From assembly GCA_964511945.1 (NCBI GenBank), contig CAZEHO010000014.1, forward strand, positions 1 through 63,485: DNA of 63,485 nt, in the 5' to 3' direction. The notes under the pieces were generated by a model. The model had not been told where the DNA came from and ran no database searches. It saw only the letters and a list, made by a program, of their open reading frames with translations. Source of the stretch: CAZEHO01 sp964511945. Lineage in GTDB: Bacteria; Actinomycetota; Acidimicrobiia; Spongiisociales; UBA11373. Positions 41,696 through 50,666 of this stretch are shown piece after piece. The position numbers and the translations under genes were made by a program. How positions within the stretch are numbered: the stretch's first letter is position 1; the number at the start of each line of letters is the position of its first letter.

Positions 41696-43140
41696 TCGGC
41701 CGCAACGTCTACCGGACCGGATTAGCCATCATCCGCAGCCGGCCGTTCTGGATCAGCCAGGCCGGATTGGCACTCGCGGCAGGCAGCCACGCGCTGATCG
41801 AATTCTCTGGCCTGCACCTCGGCCCGTCGAGCTTCTGGGAAGAACTGGCCAAGATCACTGCATTCTTCTACATCCTCCCGGTCGCGTACGCCGCGCTCTC
41901 GTTCGGACTCGGTGGTGGTTTGGTGGTCGGGATCGAAGCGCTGACGCTGACCCTCCCGAGCATCATCCTCCGCCACCCCGGAGACTGGGAGTGGCTCGCA
42001 GAAGGCGCCACGGTGGTGCTGGTGGTTGCAGCTGGGCTCGTGATCGGAGCGATGAGCCTGCGACATCGTGTCGCTCAGATGGCCGGCGAGGTGGCCGAAC
42101 ACCGCCTTGCACTTCTCAATGAGGTAGCGGACAACCTCGCCCGGCCGGGTGATCAACGGGGCTTCGTCGACACCGTCCTCGCGGGGATCAGTGATTCCCT
42201 GACCGTCGGTGCGGCCGGGTTCATGCCTCGGGTTCAACTGGCACAACTCACCGACCTGCACCTCGCTGGAGATCCCGACTCAGCCGAGCGCCTGCGTGGA
42301 GCCGCCACCGACCTCCCGGCTGATCAGGGCGCCGATGTCCTCGTCGTCCCGGTGAACGGCAACCAGGGCCACCTCGGCGATCTCATGCTTGCTGTGGATT
42401 CCTCTGCGGAGCCATTGAGAATCGACCTCGGTGTGATGGAGACGATCGCAGACTCAATGGCGGTAGCCCTGGAGTACGCCGAGCTTCAGGCATCGGAACG
42501 CGACCGGCTACGGCGGTATGCCCGGACGCTCACCACTGCACAGGAGGAGGAACGACGCCGGGTTGCTCGCGAACTCCACGACGATGTTGCACAGTCGCTC
42601 ATCGCGCTGGAGCGCCGTGCGCGCGCAGCCGCAGCCGCTGCGGGTCCCTCCGATCCAGGTTCGGCTCGGCTGGCGAACCTGGTGGAATTGGCCGGCACCA
42701 TTCGTGAGTCGGTCCGGCGCACCATCACCGGACTCCGACCACCCACACTCGACGACCTTGGATTGGAGGCGGCGATCAAATCCCTCGCCGTGGGTGCGAA
42801 CGGCCGCAACGGAGTCGCAGTCGTACACGAGATTGCCGGCCCGGAGGTTCGACTGGACGAGGACCTTCAGGTAGCTGTGTACCGCATCGCTCAGGAGGCG
42901 GTGCGCAATGCAATCCTTCACTCAAAGGCCGAGCGGGTCACCGTCGGCATGCGCTCGGACATGGGCCGCCTCCTGCTCGAGATTGTGGATGACGGTGACG
43001 GATTCGAACAGGATCGAGGTCGACCCGGATTCGGGATCACCGGGATGCACGAACGTGCCGAACTCATCGGCGGCTCACTCGAGATCCGCTCCGAGTTCTA
43101 CTCCGGGACCACGGTCACGCTCACCCTGCCCCTCGACTGA
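41692..43140 (+). CDS. NarL-type sensor histidine kinase with GAF-like linker
   Basis: 482 residues. Four membrane helices (about 15-125), a soluble GAF-like domain of about 130 residues with no Cys or His cluster, a coiled stretch, HisKA_3 phosphoacceptor RELHDDVAQSLIALERRA, and HATPase boxes EAVRNAILHSKA and DDGDGFEQD with a late G-x-G in GFGITGMHERAE. GTG 41692 overlaps the regulator's stop. No heme or redox ligand is evident in the sensor. Confidence 0.93.
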   Translation: MIGRNVYRTGLAIIRSRPFWISQAGLALAAGSHALIEFSGLHLGPSSFWEELAKITAFFYILPVAYAALSFGLGGGLVVGIEALTLTLPSIILRHPGDWEWLAEGATVVLVVAAGLVIGAMSLRHRVAQMAGEVAEHRLALLNEVADNLARPGDQRGFVDTVLAGISDSLTVGAAGFMPRVQLAQLTDLHLAGDPDSAERLRGAATDLPADQGADVLVVPVNGNQGHLGDLMLAVDSSAEPLRIDLGVMETIADSMAVALEYAELQASERDRLRRYARTLTTAQEEERRRVARELHDDVAQSLIALERRARAAAAAAGPSDPGSARLANLVELAGTIRESVRRTITGLRPPTLDDLGLEAAIKSLAVGANGRNGVAVVHEIAGPEVRLDEDLQVAVYRIAQEAVRNAILHSKAERVTVGMRSDMGRLLLEIVDDGDGFEQDRGRPGFGITGMHERAELIGGSLEIRSEFYSGTTVTLTLPLD

Positions 43141-43206
43141 CCGCTACTCCTCGTACTCCTGAGCTGCTGTCGGAGGGTCTCCCGGTGATCGTGCACAGGA
43201 GGGAAT

Positions 43207-43401
43207 CACCAACGCTGGATCCTGTGGGGAACCCCATTCGGAGCGCTGCTGATGGTCGGGCCGCTGGCCGCTCCGGCCGCAGCCCAGACCATTGAAGAAG
43301 TGGCTGTGGCCGTCGATCGGGCATGGCTCGTGGCTGCTGCCGGGCTCGTCGTGCTGATGCAGGCCGGGTTCGCCCTGGTCGAGCCGGATTCACCCCGGTA
43401 A
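43207..43401 (+). pseudogene. 5' remnant of an ammonium transporter gene
   Basis: The frame reads LLMVGPLAAPAAAQ (signal-peptide-like), DRAWLVAAAGLVVLMQAGFA and LVEPDSPR, then TAA: the first helix of Amt proteins ends just so (MQAGFALVE). AGGAGGG (43197-43203) remains, but the start codon at the right distance is gone and ~350 residues are missing downstream. Confidence 0.7.
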
Positions 43402-43423
43402 TCAATCCGATCCCAAGGGGTGC

Positions 43424-43449
43424 GTACGGCGGGCTTCGGCCCGCCGTAC
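43424..43449 (+). terminator. Perfect hairpin overlapping the next promoter
   Basis: 11-bp stem (GTACGGCGGGC and GCCCGCCGTAC) with a TTCG tetraloop. Its last three bases are the first three of the TACCCT -10 box at 43447-43452. Confidence 0.7.
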
Positions 43450-43452
43450 CCT
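43447..43452 (+). promoter_or_regulatory. -10 box (TACCCT), leaderless
   Basis: TACCCT, 6-nt spacer TGTCCC, then ATG 43459. Confidence 0.55.
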
Positions 43453-43458
43453 TGTCCC

Positions 43459-44868
43459 ATGCACGATGCAGTCGTCGTCGGCTCGGGTCCCAACGGGCTG
43501 GCCGCAGCGGTGTTCCTTGCTGAGCGGGGCCATCAGGTCACCGTGCTGGAAGCCTCGGACCGCATCGGCGGCGGCTGCCGCACTGAGGAGCTCACCGAGC
43601 CCGGGTTCCGCCACGATCTCTGCTCGGCAGTGCATCCCCTGGGAGCGGCATCGCCCTATCTCTCGACGTTGCCGCTGGCAGCGCACGGACTTCGTTGGAT
43701 CGATCCGCCGGTTCCGCTGGCGCATCCGCTTGACGACGGCACAGCTGCGGTCCTCACCTGCAACGTTGCCGAAACGGCTGCCGGCTTGGGCAACGACGAA
43801 CGGGCGTGGAACCGCCTGATGGGGCCCCTGGTGGCCGACGTGGAGCGGACGATCGGCCTGGCACTCGGACCCCCGCTACGAGCGGCGACCCGTCCGCTGG
43901 CGGGAGCTCGATTCGGCTTGGTGGCACTGCAGCCGGCATCGCGCATCATCGGACGGTTCCGCACGCCGGGGGCACGGGCACTGTTCGCCGGGTTGGCCGC
44001 ACACAGCGTTGCTCCATTGACCACCCCGACCACTGCCGGGGTCGCCCTTGTGCTGGCCACAGCCGCCGACCGTGTCGGATGGCCGCTGGCTCTCGGCGGT
44101 TCGGAGGCAATCACCGGTGCCCTCGCCGGATTGCTCGCCGATCTCGGCGGGACGATCGAAACCGGCGTCGCAGTCGACGACCTCGAGGCCATCGCTCCGT
44201 TCCGGGCGGCCTTGCTCAGCACGACTGCGCCGGAAACTCTCCGGATCGGGGGAGGTGAACTCTCAACCGGTGCACGGCGAGCGCTCGGGAAGATGCAACC
44301 AGCTCCCGGGATGTTCAAGATCGATTTCGCCGTCGATCGTCCCATTCCCTGGACGGCCGACGCATGCCGGAATGCGGGCACCGTGCACGTCGGTGGGAGC
44401 TATGAGGAGATCGCCCGTGCCGAGGCCGAGACCGCGGACGGCTCACATCCGGATCGTCCGTTCGTGGTGGTGTCGCAGCCGTCCCTATTCGACGGGAGCC
44501 GAGCACCAGAGGGCAGGCACACGGTCTGGGCCTACTGCCACGCCCCAACGGGCTCAACACAGGACATGACCGAATCCATCGTGGAGCAGATAGAACGGTT
44601 CGCTCCGGGGTTCTCGTCGAGCATCATCGCCACCCACACAACCGACTCTGCGTCACTCGAGGCGTACAACCGCAACTACGCCGGCGGCGACATCACCGGT
44701 GGAGCAGTGGGGTTGCGCGGGGTGCTGGCCAGACCCCGGGTCGGAGTGGATCCGTATCGAATCGGCAAGCGGGTATGGCTGTGCTCGGCGTCGGCGCCTC
44801 CGGGTGCCGGTGTCCACGGCATGGCCGGCTATCACGCGGCCAGAGCGGCGGAGCGGCAATTGCGGTAG
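43459..44868 (+). CDS. FAD-dependent oxidoreductase, phytoene-desaturase family
   Basis: 469 residues. Rossmann motif VVVGSGPNGLAAAV (5-18), VLEASDRIGGGCRTEE, and the C-terminal FAD signature GAGVHGMAGYHAA match the CrtI/retinol-saturase-like amine-oxidase superfamily. No carotenoid genes neighbour it, so substrate is open. ATG 43459 is leaderless; GTG 43420 upstream would put 13 residues across the hairpin. Confidence 0.9.
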   Translation: MHDAVVVGSGPNGLAAAVFLAERGHQVTVLEASDRIGGGCRTEELTEPGFRHDLCSAVHPLGAASPYLSTLPLAAHGLRWIDPPVPLAHPLDDGTAAVLTCNVAETAAGLGNDERAWNRLMGPLVADVERTIGLALGPPLRAATRPLAGARFGLVALQPASRIIGRFRTPGARALFAGLAAHSVAPLTTPTTAGVALVLATAADRVGWPLALGGSEAITGALAGLLADLGGTIETGVAVDDLEAIAPFRAALLSTTAPETLRIGGGELSTGARRALGKMQPAPGMFKIDFAVDRPIPWTADACRNAGTVHVGGSYEEIARAEAETADGSHPDRPFVVVSQPSLFDGSRAPEGRHTVWAYCHAPTGSTQDMTESIVEQIERFAPGFSSSIIATHTTDSASLEAYNRNYAGGDITGGAVGLRGVLARPRVGVDPYRIGKRVWLCSASAPPGAGVHGMAGYHAARAAERQLR

Positions 44869-45005
44869 CGGTGATGCGAGCAAGGCGGCGGTGCTGGGAA
44901 TGCTGTCGGCTCGGCGACTGATCCATCCTCAGGCCACCCATATTGAGTGGCGGTCCCACCCACGGACCACGATCGCCCCTCATCGCTGGGGGCGGGGAAG
45001 GTACC

Positions 45006-45364
45006 TTGGAGCACATCCACTATCTCGCCGAGTTCTCGGTGATCCCGGGGAAGCTCGAGGGATACAAGGAGATCGCCAACTGGTTCATCGAGCAGTGCGA
45101 GGCTGAAGAGCCAGGCACCAAGGGGTACCGGTGGTATCTCAGCGATGATGGGACGAAGTGCTACCACCACGAAGCCTTCGATGACTCTGCCGGCCTCATC
45201 GCCCACGCTGACGGCCCCCGGGTCCAGGGCCGAATCGGTGAACTCCTGGAAAGGCTGAGATCACTCTCATCGAGGCGTTCGGCAACCCCGACGTAGCGGC
45301 CACCGAAGTCCTCGACGCACTCGGTGCGGCTACCTACTCGTACTTCAACGGCTTCCACCGCTGA
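45006..45364 (+). CDS. ABM-domain protein with a -1 frameshift
   Basis: TTG 45006 (GGGGAAGG upstream) gives EHIHYLAEFSVIPGKLEGY, then KGYRWYLSDDG and HADGPRVQGRIGELLE, a dimeric alpha-beta-barrel monooxygenase-like protein. At about 45251-45253 (AAA run) the frame shifts: the next frame reads KAEITLIEAFGNPD and ends GAATYSYFNGFHR at TGA 45364. One extra A gives an intact 119-residue protein with a normal family C-terminus. Real decay and a missing base are both possible. Nothing is seen in 45365-45589 except the next promoter. Confidence 0.65.
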
Positions 45365-45589
45365 AGGAGGGTTCGCTTCGAGGGGGTACTTCCCATAACG
45401 GGAGGCACCCTTCTCGAGTGCGTCCAGACCGTGCAGCCGACGCGAGCGCGGCGCTACCCGGGGCGAGGCCGGTTCAGCTGACGACGGGTCGGACACGGCT
45501 GCTCAGCCGCTAGGCCGGACGCTCCCGAAGCAGCGCAACCGTCCGGGCTCCCGTATCGTGACAGAGCACTCGCTCGGCGAGGAGGGGAC

Positions 45590-46009
45590 GTGGCTCGGAA
45601 AACGGTGCTCGCGATGTGGGCCGAGGCCAACGAGCGCGTCGAGGTAGTGCCTGCTCACCGGCTCGCAGGGGCACTCGCCGCCGGGGAGGTCGTGCTGCTC
45701 GATACCCGGTTGCCAGCAGAGATCGAGCAGCAGGGGACCATTGCCGGGTCTCACCGCGTACCCCGGCAGGTGCTGGAGTGGTGGGCAGACCCTGAGAGCC
45801 CCTACTTCCGGCCGGGGGGAATCTTCGGGGATTTCGATCGGCGGGTGGTCACATTCTGCGACGGCGGTGGCAACGGCGCGTTCGCTGCCGTGACGCTGCT
45901 CGAGCTCGGATACCGCAACGTGGCCACCCTCGAAGGAGGCTTCTTCGGCTGGATTGCCGCAGGGCTCCCCATCGTCGATGGGAGCGGTGGGGCTCCGCCC
46001 GCAACATAG
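45590..46009 (+). CDS. Single-domain rhodanese-like protein
   Basis: 139 residues. Rhodanese fold with VVLLDTRLPAEIEQQGTIAG, the cysteine loop TFCDGGGNGAFAA (Cys then a small-residue loop) and EGGFFGWIAAGLPI. The active Cys is present, though the loop lacks the usual Arg. Sulfur transfer or phosphatase-like action is possible. GTG 45590 with GAGGGGAC 3-5 nt upstream and TATCGT (45554-45559) as possible -10. Confidence 0.85.
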   Translation: MARKTVLAMWAEANERVEVVPAHRLAGALAAGEVVLLDTRLPAEIEQQGTIAGSHRVPRQVLEWWADPESPYFRPGGIFGDFDRRVVTFCDGGGNGAFAAVTLLELGYRNVATLEGGFFGWIAAGLPIVDGSGGAPPAT

Positions 46010-46025
46010 GAGCCAACGCAACGCG

Positions 46026-46053
46026 TGAGAGCCTCCCTCGCGGGAGGCTCTCA
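46026..46053. terminator. Bidirectional hairpin terminator
   Basis: Perfect 12-bp stem (TGAGAGCCTCCC and GGGAGGCTCTCA, loop TCGC) between convergent genes ending at 46009 and 46074. Confidence 0.75.
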
Positions 46054-46073
46054 GCCCATCAACTGCGAGTCGC

Positions 46074-46247
46074 TCAGAATCCCTTGAGAGTGTTCCCCGC
46101 GATCAGCAAGCCGCCACCAAAGGTAGACAGCCAGAAACCGATGTGGCGATGCTGATCAAAGAAGTCCGCATAGAAGATCACGATCCCCAACACCATCATC
46201 GCCACAGCGATGTAGAACACGATCTTCTTCGGTGCGTTCAGACGCAC
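46074..46247 (-). CDS. Small two-helix membrane protein
   Basis: 57 residues: basic N-terminus, helix KKIVFYIAVAMMVLGIVIFY, short loop FFDQHRHIG, helix FWLSTFGGGLLIAGN. GTG 46247 is chosen for GGGAGGA 4-6 nt upstream; the longer frame to 46304 lacks such a site. No family recognised. Confidence 0.7.
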   Translation of the reverse strand: MRLNAPKKIVFYIAVAMMVLGIVIFYADFFDQHRHIGFWLSTFGGGLLIAGNTLKGF

Positions 46248-46306
46248 GGTGGTCCTCCCACGGTTGCCTGGCACGATCCTTGCAGCCGGTGGCGCAGCCT
46301 GCATGG

Positions 46307-48292
46307 TCAGTGGCTCGGCTCGAGCATTCCCCCGTTGCGTGGGCCGCTGAACTGGGCCATATAGAGGGCGGCATACGCCCCGCCCCGGGCGATCAGGTCC
46401 TCGTGGGTGCCCTGCTCGACGATGGCGCCGTCCTCCATCACCAGGATCAAGTCCGCATCCCGGATCGTCGAGAGGCGGTGGGCGATCACGAAGCTGGTGC
46501 GCTCGGTGCGGAGGGCGGCCATCGCGTGCTGCAGCAGCAACTCGGTCCGTGTGTCCACCGAGGAGGTCGCTTCATCGAGGATGAGCAGAGCCGGGTCGGA
46601 CAAGAACGCCCGGGCGATGGTGATGAGCTGCTTCTCCCCAGCACTGATGTTGGATCCCTCGTCATCGACCAGCGTGTCGTAGCCGTCGGGAAGACTGTGA
46701 ACGAACCGATCGACGAAGGTCGCCTTGGCCGCGGCAAGGATCTCCTCCTCGGAGGCCCCGGGGCGTCCGTAGGCGATGTTGTCCCTGATGGTCCCTTCGA
46801 ACAGCCAGGTGTCCTGCAGCACCATGCCGATCCGGCTGCGCAGGCCGTGGCGCCGCAACTCGGCGATGTCCTGACCGTCGAGGGTGATGCGGCCGCCGTC
46901 CAATTCGTAGAACCGCATGATGAGATTGACCAGCGTGGTCTTACCGGCTCCTGTCGGACCGACGATTGCGACGGTCTGGCCGGGCTCAACGGTCAGCGAC
47001 AGGTCATCGATCAGGGGCTGGTCCTCGACGTACCTGAAGGAGACACTCTCGAACGCGACGCTGCCATGGGGGTCGTCCACCATGAGCGCGTGGTGATCGT
47101 CGGGCGCCTCTTCCTCGGCATCGAGCAACTCGAAGACTCGCTCAGCCGAGGCCACACCGGACTGGAGCAGATTGGCCATGGACGCGACCTGGGTCACCGG
47201 CTGGGTGAACTGCCGGGAGTACTGAATGAACGCCTGCACGTCGCCCAGACTCATGGTCCCGCTCGCCACCCGCAGGCCGCCGATCACCGCGATGATCACG
47301 TAGTTCAGGTTCCCGATGAACATCATCATCGGCATGATCAGCCCCGAGAGGAACTGGGCCGCGAAGCTGGCCCGGTACAGTTCCTCGTTCTCCCGGTCAA
47401 ACTCGGCCTGGACCTCAGCGCGACGGCCGAACACCTTCACGAGCGAGTGGCCGGTGAATGCTTCCTCGACCTGAGCCGTGAGCGTTCCGGTGCGCCGCCA
47501 CTGGTCGATGAACCGGGTCTGGGAGCGCTTCATCACCAGACCGGCGGCCACCATGCTGACTGGGATGGTTACCAGGGTGATCAGCGCCAGGGTCCACGAA
47601 AGGCTGATCATCATCCCGAAGACAAAGATGATCGTCAGCAGCGAGCTGAGCAACTGGCTCATCGTCTGCTGCAGGGTCTGCGCCACGTTGTCCATGTCGT
47701 TGGTGACCCGGCTCAGCAACTCGCCGCGCGGCTGGCGGTCGAAGTACGAGAGCGGCATCCGATTCAGCTTGTCCTCGACCTCGGCGCGCATCCGGCGAAC
47801 CGTGTTCTGCACGATGCTGGTCAGCACGAAACCCTGTACGAATGAGATCAACGACGCCCCGGCGTACAGGCCGAGGGCCAGCAGGAGCGTCCCGCTGAGG
47901 GCTCCGAAGTCGACGCCCACCCCGGGGATGAGATCCACGCCGCTGAGCATGTCGGCGATCTGCACATCGCCCTCGGAGCTGATCATCTCGATGACCTGCT
48001 CCTTGGTGAGCCCTTCGGGCAACTCCCGGCCGATAGCTCCGGCAAACACGATGTCGGTGGCCCGGCCGAGCACCCGGGGCCCGAGCGCGACCAGCGCCAC
48101 GCTGACGACGGCAGCGACCAGCACCACGATCACTCTGAAATGTTCCGGGCGGAGCCGACCGGCCAGCCGCTTCATCGAGCCGCGGAAATCCATCGACTTC
48201 TGGCCGACCATCCCGCCGCCGTGCGGTCCTCTTCCCGGCGCCATGTGCCCGGTGACCCGCTCGGTCTTCTTCAGGGTCTTTGGAGCCGTCAT
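46307..48292 (-). CDS. ABC exporter half-transporter B (fused permease-ATPase)
   Basis: 661 residues from ATG 48292, in the ATGA that ends the partner gene. An extended Gly/Lys N-terminus, six helices, with an extra ~60-residue external insert after helix one (EGDVQIADMLSGVDL region), then NBD: Walker A GPTGAGKT, signature NISAGEKQL, Walker B LLILDEATSSVDT and IAHRLST. With the upstream gene it forms a heterodimeric type-I exporter; both signature and Walker motifs look catalytic here (Glu in LDEATS). Confidence 0.95.
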   Translation of the reverse strand: MTAPKTLKKTERVTGHMAPGRGPHGGGMVGQKSMDFRGSMKRLAGRLRPEHFRVIVVLVAAVVSVALVALGPRVLGRATDIVFAGAIGRELPEGLTKEQVIEMISSEGDVQIADMLSGVDLIPGVGVDFGALSGTLLLALGLYAGASLISFVQGFVLTSIVQNTVRRMRAEVEDKLNRMPLSYFDRQPRGELLSRVTNDMDNVAQTLQQTMSQLLSSLLTIIFVFGMMISLSWTLALITLVTIPVSMVAAGLVMKRSQTRFIDQWRRTGTLTAQVEEAFTGHSLVKVFGRRAEVQAEFDRENEELYRASFAAQFLSGLIMPMMMFIGNLNYVIIAVIGGLRVASGTMSLGDVQAFIQYSRQFTQPVTQVASMANLLQSGVASAERVFELLDAEEEAPDDHHALMVDDPHGSVAFESVSFRYVEDQPLIDDLSLTVEPGQTVAIVGPTGAGKTTLVNLIMRFYELDGGRITLDGQDIAELRRHGLRSRIGMVLQDTWLFEGTIRDNIAYGRPGASEEEILAAAKATFVDRFVHSLPDGYDTLVDDEGSNISAGEKQLITIARAFLSDPALLILDEATSSVDTRTELLLQHAMAALRTERTSFVIAHRLSTIRDADLILVMEDGAIVEQGTHEDLIARGGAYAALYMAQFSGPRNGGMLEPSH

Positions 48293-50019
48293 GACGCCTC
48301 CGCCCGCAACTGCGACTCGACGATCTCCACGTAGGTCGAACACGTCGACAGCAACTCGTCGTGGGTACCGAGACCAATGATCTCACCGTCCTCCAAGACG
48401 ACGATCTGGTCCGCGTCGGTGATCGTGAACACCCGCTGGGCGACGATCAGCACGGTTGCGTCGCGAGTCACCGGGCCGAGAGCCCGGCGGAGCCGGGCAT
48501 CGGTGGCAACGTCGAGGGCCGAGAACGAGTCATCGAACAGGTACACCTCGGGGCGGCGAATCAACGCCCGGGCGATCGCAATCCGCTGCCGCTGACCACC
48601 GGAGAGATTGGTGCCGCCCTGGGAGATCTCCGAGTCCAGTGCATCCGGCATCTCGGAGACGAAATCCGCAGCCTGGGCGATCTCGAGGGCCTCCCACATC
48701 TCCTGTTCGGTGGCATCGGGTTTCCCATAGCGCAGATTGGAGGCGACCGTGCCCGAGAACAGGTATGCCTTCTGCGGAACGAGGCCGATCCGCTCCCACA
48801 ACGCCTCCATGTCGTAGTCGCGGATGTCGACGCCGTCGACGGCAATGGTTCCCTCACTCACGTCGAAAAGGCGTGGAATGAGGTTGACCAGGGTGGACTT
48901 GCCCGATCCGGTGGAGCCGATGACCGCGGTGGTCTGACCGGGTTTCGCCGTGAAGCTGATGCCGCTCAGCACCGGGTGGGCGGCACCTGCGTAGGTGAAG
49001 CCGGCGTCGCGGAACTCCAGTTCTCCCCTGGCGGAGGCCTCAGTGACGCCGTCCTCGGGCGGGACGACGGATGACTCGGTATCCATGACCTCGCCGATGC
49101 GCTCTGCAGAGACCGAGGCGCGGGGAACCGAGATCAGCACGAAGGTCGCCATCATCACCGACATCAGGATCTGCAGGAGATAGGTGATGAAGGCGGTCAG
49201 AGCGCCGATCTGCATGGCTCCCGCATCAACCCGAAGTCCGCCGAACCACAGCACCGCAACACTCGAAGCGTTGAGGATGAACATGACGATCGGGTGGGCT
49301 GCCGACATCCAGCGACCGACACTGATCGACACATTGGCGAGCCGGTCGTTGGCAACGCCGAACCGCTCCTCCTCCAGGGGCTCCCGCACAAACGCCCGGA
49401 TGACCCGGATGCCGGTCGTCTGCTCCCGCAGCACCTGATTGACGTCATCCAGGTTCCGCTGCATGCGACGGAAGCCCGGCAGCATCTTGGAGACGAGAAA
49501 AGCCATCGCGACGGCCAGCACCGGGACCGCCACCCCTACCAGCCATGACAGGCCCACGTCCTCGCGCAGGGCCATGATGATGCCGCCCACCATCATGATC
49601 GGAGCCGAGACCGCCAGGGTGAATCCGAGCATCACCAGCATCTGGATCTGCTGCACATCATTGGTGTTGCGAACGATCAGCGAGGGAGCCCCGAAGCGGC
49701 CGACCTCCCGACTCGAGAACGAGGACACCTGGGAGAACACGGCCGAGCGGAGGTCACGCCCGAATGCCATGGCGGTGCGTGCTCCGAGATACACCGCGAT
49801 GACGGTGCAGGTGATTTGGAGCAGCGAGACGGCGAGCATCCACCCACCCATCCGCATGACGTACCCGCTGTCACCGAACACGACGCCCTTGTCGATGATG
49901 TCGGCGTTCAAGCTGGGAAGGAGCAGCGACGCGATCGTCGCCACCAACTGCAGCCCGACGATGTAGGTGATATCGCGCTTGTAGGGCCGCAGGTATTCGC
50001 GGATCGTCCGGAGCAGCAT
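48289..50019 (-). CDS. ABC exporter half-transporter A (fused permease-ATPase)
   Basis: 576 residues: six helices and an NBD with Walker A GSTGSGKS, signature NLSGGQRQR, Walker B VYLFDDSFSALDV and VAQRVFT. Here the catalytic Glu after Walker B is Asp (FDDSFS) and the switch His is Gln (AQRV), marking the degenerate ATP site typical of one half of heterodimeric exporters such as TmrA/TmrB or TM287/288. Drug or lipid efflux is likely. It starts in the TGATG that ends the TetR gene. Confidence 0.95.
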   Translation of the reverse strand: MLLRTIREYLRPYKRDITYIVGLQLVATIASLLLPSLNADIIDKGVVFGDSGYVMRMGGWMLAVSLLQITCTVIAVYLGARTAMAFGRDLRSAVFSQVSSFSSREVGRFGAPSLIVRNTNDVQQIQMLVMLGFTLAVSAPIMMVGGIIMALREDVGLSWLVGVAVPVLAVAMAFLVSKMLPGFRRMQRNLDDVNQVLREQTTGIRVIRAFVREPLEEERFGVANDRLANVSISVGRWMSAAHPIVMFILNASSVAVLWFGGLRVDAGAMQIGALTAFITYLLQILMSVMMATFVLISVPRASVSAERIGEVMDTESSVVPPEDGVTEASARGELEFRDAGFTYAGAAHPVLSGISFTAKPGQTTAVIGSTGSGKSTLVNLIPRLFDVSEGTIAVDGVDIRDYDMEALWERIGLVPQKAYLFSGTVASNLRYGKPDATEQEMWEALEIAQAADFVSEMPDALDSEISQGGTNLSGGQRQRIAIARALIRRPEVYLFDDSFSALDVATDARLRRALGPVTRDATVLIVAQRVFTITDADQIVVLEDGEIIGLGTHDELLSTCSTYVEIVESQLRAEAS

Positions 50020-50618
50020 CAGTCCGTCTCCCGCGTCAGGATGCCGCCGCAGAGCGCCGACACGAGTTCCTCCACGTTCAACCGGTTGGGATCGAGCAGG
50101 TCGTGGGCGTTGGCGAACACCAGGCTTCGCAGGAGGACTGCAGCCTGCACAGGAGCCACCCGCAGCCGATCCTGATGCCGTTCGAACAGCCCGGTGAGGG
50201 CCTCCGCAATTGCCGTCATCGCTTCGCTGGCAGTGCGGTGGGCTTCAGCGCGATGCCCCGGTGCATCCGGGAGCGATCGCACCACGCCGAGCAGCGACAC
50301 AATGGTCTCGAATCGGCGGCCGAGTGCCTCGGCAGCGGCCACCAGCTGATCCTCGGCCGAAGCATCCGGGTCGATCGCGTCAAGTGCGGCCCGAATCGGC
50401 TCCGGGTCCATCATGGAAACGATGGCCGTGTGCAGCAGGGTTGCTTTGTCGGGGAACACCCGGAAGATCGTTCCCTCGGCGATACCGGCCGCCTCGGCCA
50501 TCTCCGACGTGGTCACGGCGCCGCCGCGTTCCATTAGCAGCGGGATGACCGCTTCGAGAATGGCGGCTCGGCGCTCTTCAGGTGACAGGGGCCTGGCCCG
50601 GCCGGATCGGTCGCTCAC
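50019..50618 (-). CDS. TetR-family regulator of the ABC exporter
   Basis: 199 residues. N-terminal HTH: AAILEAVIPLLMERGGAVTTSEMAEAAGIAEG, shown here as two parts, with TIFRVFPDKATLL as recognition helix and hinge; the C-terminal ligand domain is unassigned. First gene of a coupled three-gene operon, so it very likely represses the exporter and itself. GTG 50618, with TAGGCT 8 nt upstream and a palindromic operator beyond. Confidence 0.93.
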   Translation of the reverse strand: MSDRSGRARPLSPEERRAAILEAVIPLLMERGGAVTTSEMAEAAGIAEGTIFRVFPDKATLLHTAIVSMMDPEPIRAALDAIDPDASAEDQLVAAAEALGRRFETIVSLLGVVRSLPDAPGHRAEAHRTASEAMTAIAEALTGLFERHQDRLRVAPVQAAVLLRSLVFANAHDLLDPNRLNVEELVSALCGGILTRETD

Positions 50619-50626
50619 GGAACGAG

Positions 50627-50632
50627 AGCCTA
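50627..50632 (-). promoter_or_regulatory. -10 box (TAGGCT), leaderless tetR-type gene
   Basis: On the minus strand: TAGGCT, 8 nt, GTG 50618. Confidence 0.5.
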
Positions 50633-50634
50633 AC

Positions 50635-50652
50635 TGAGTGAGTGCTCACTCA
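50635..50652. promoter_or_regulatory. TetR operator candidate
   Basis: Arms TGAGTGA and TCACTCA separated by 4 nt, 2 nt upstream of the -10 box of the TetR gene, so a bound dimer would block RNA polymerase. Confidence 0.65.
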
Positions 50653-50666
50653 CAAACCCGGGTGGC

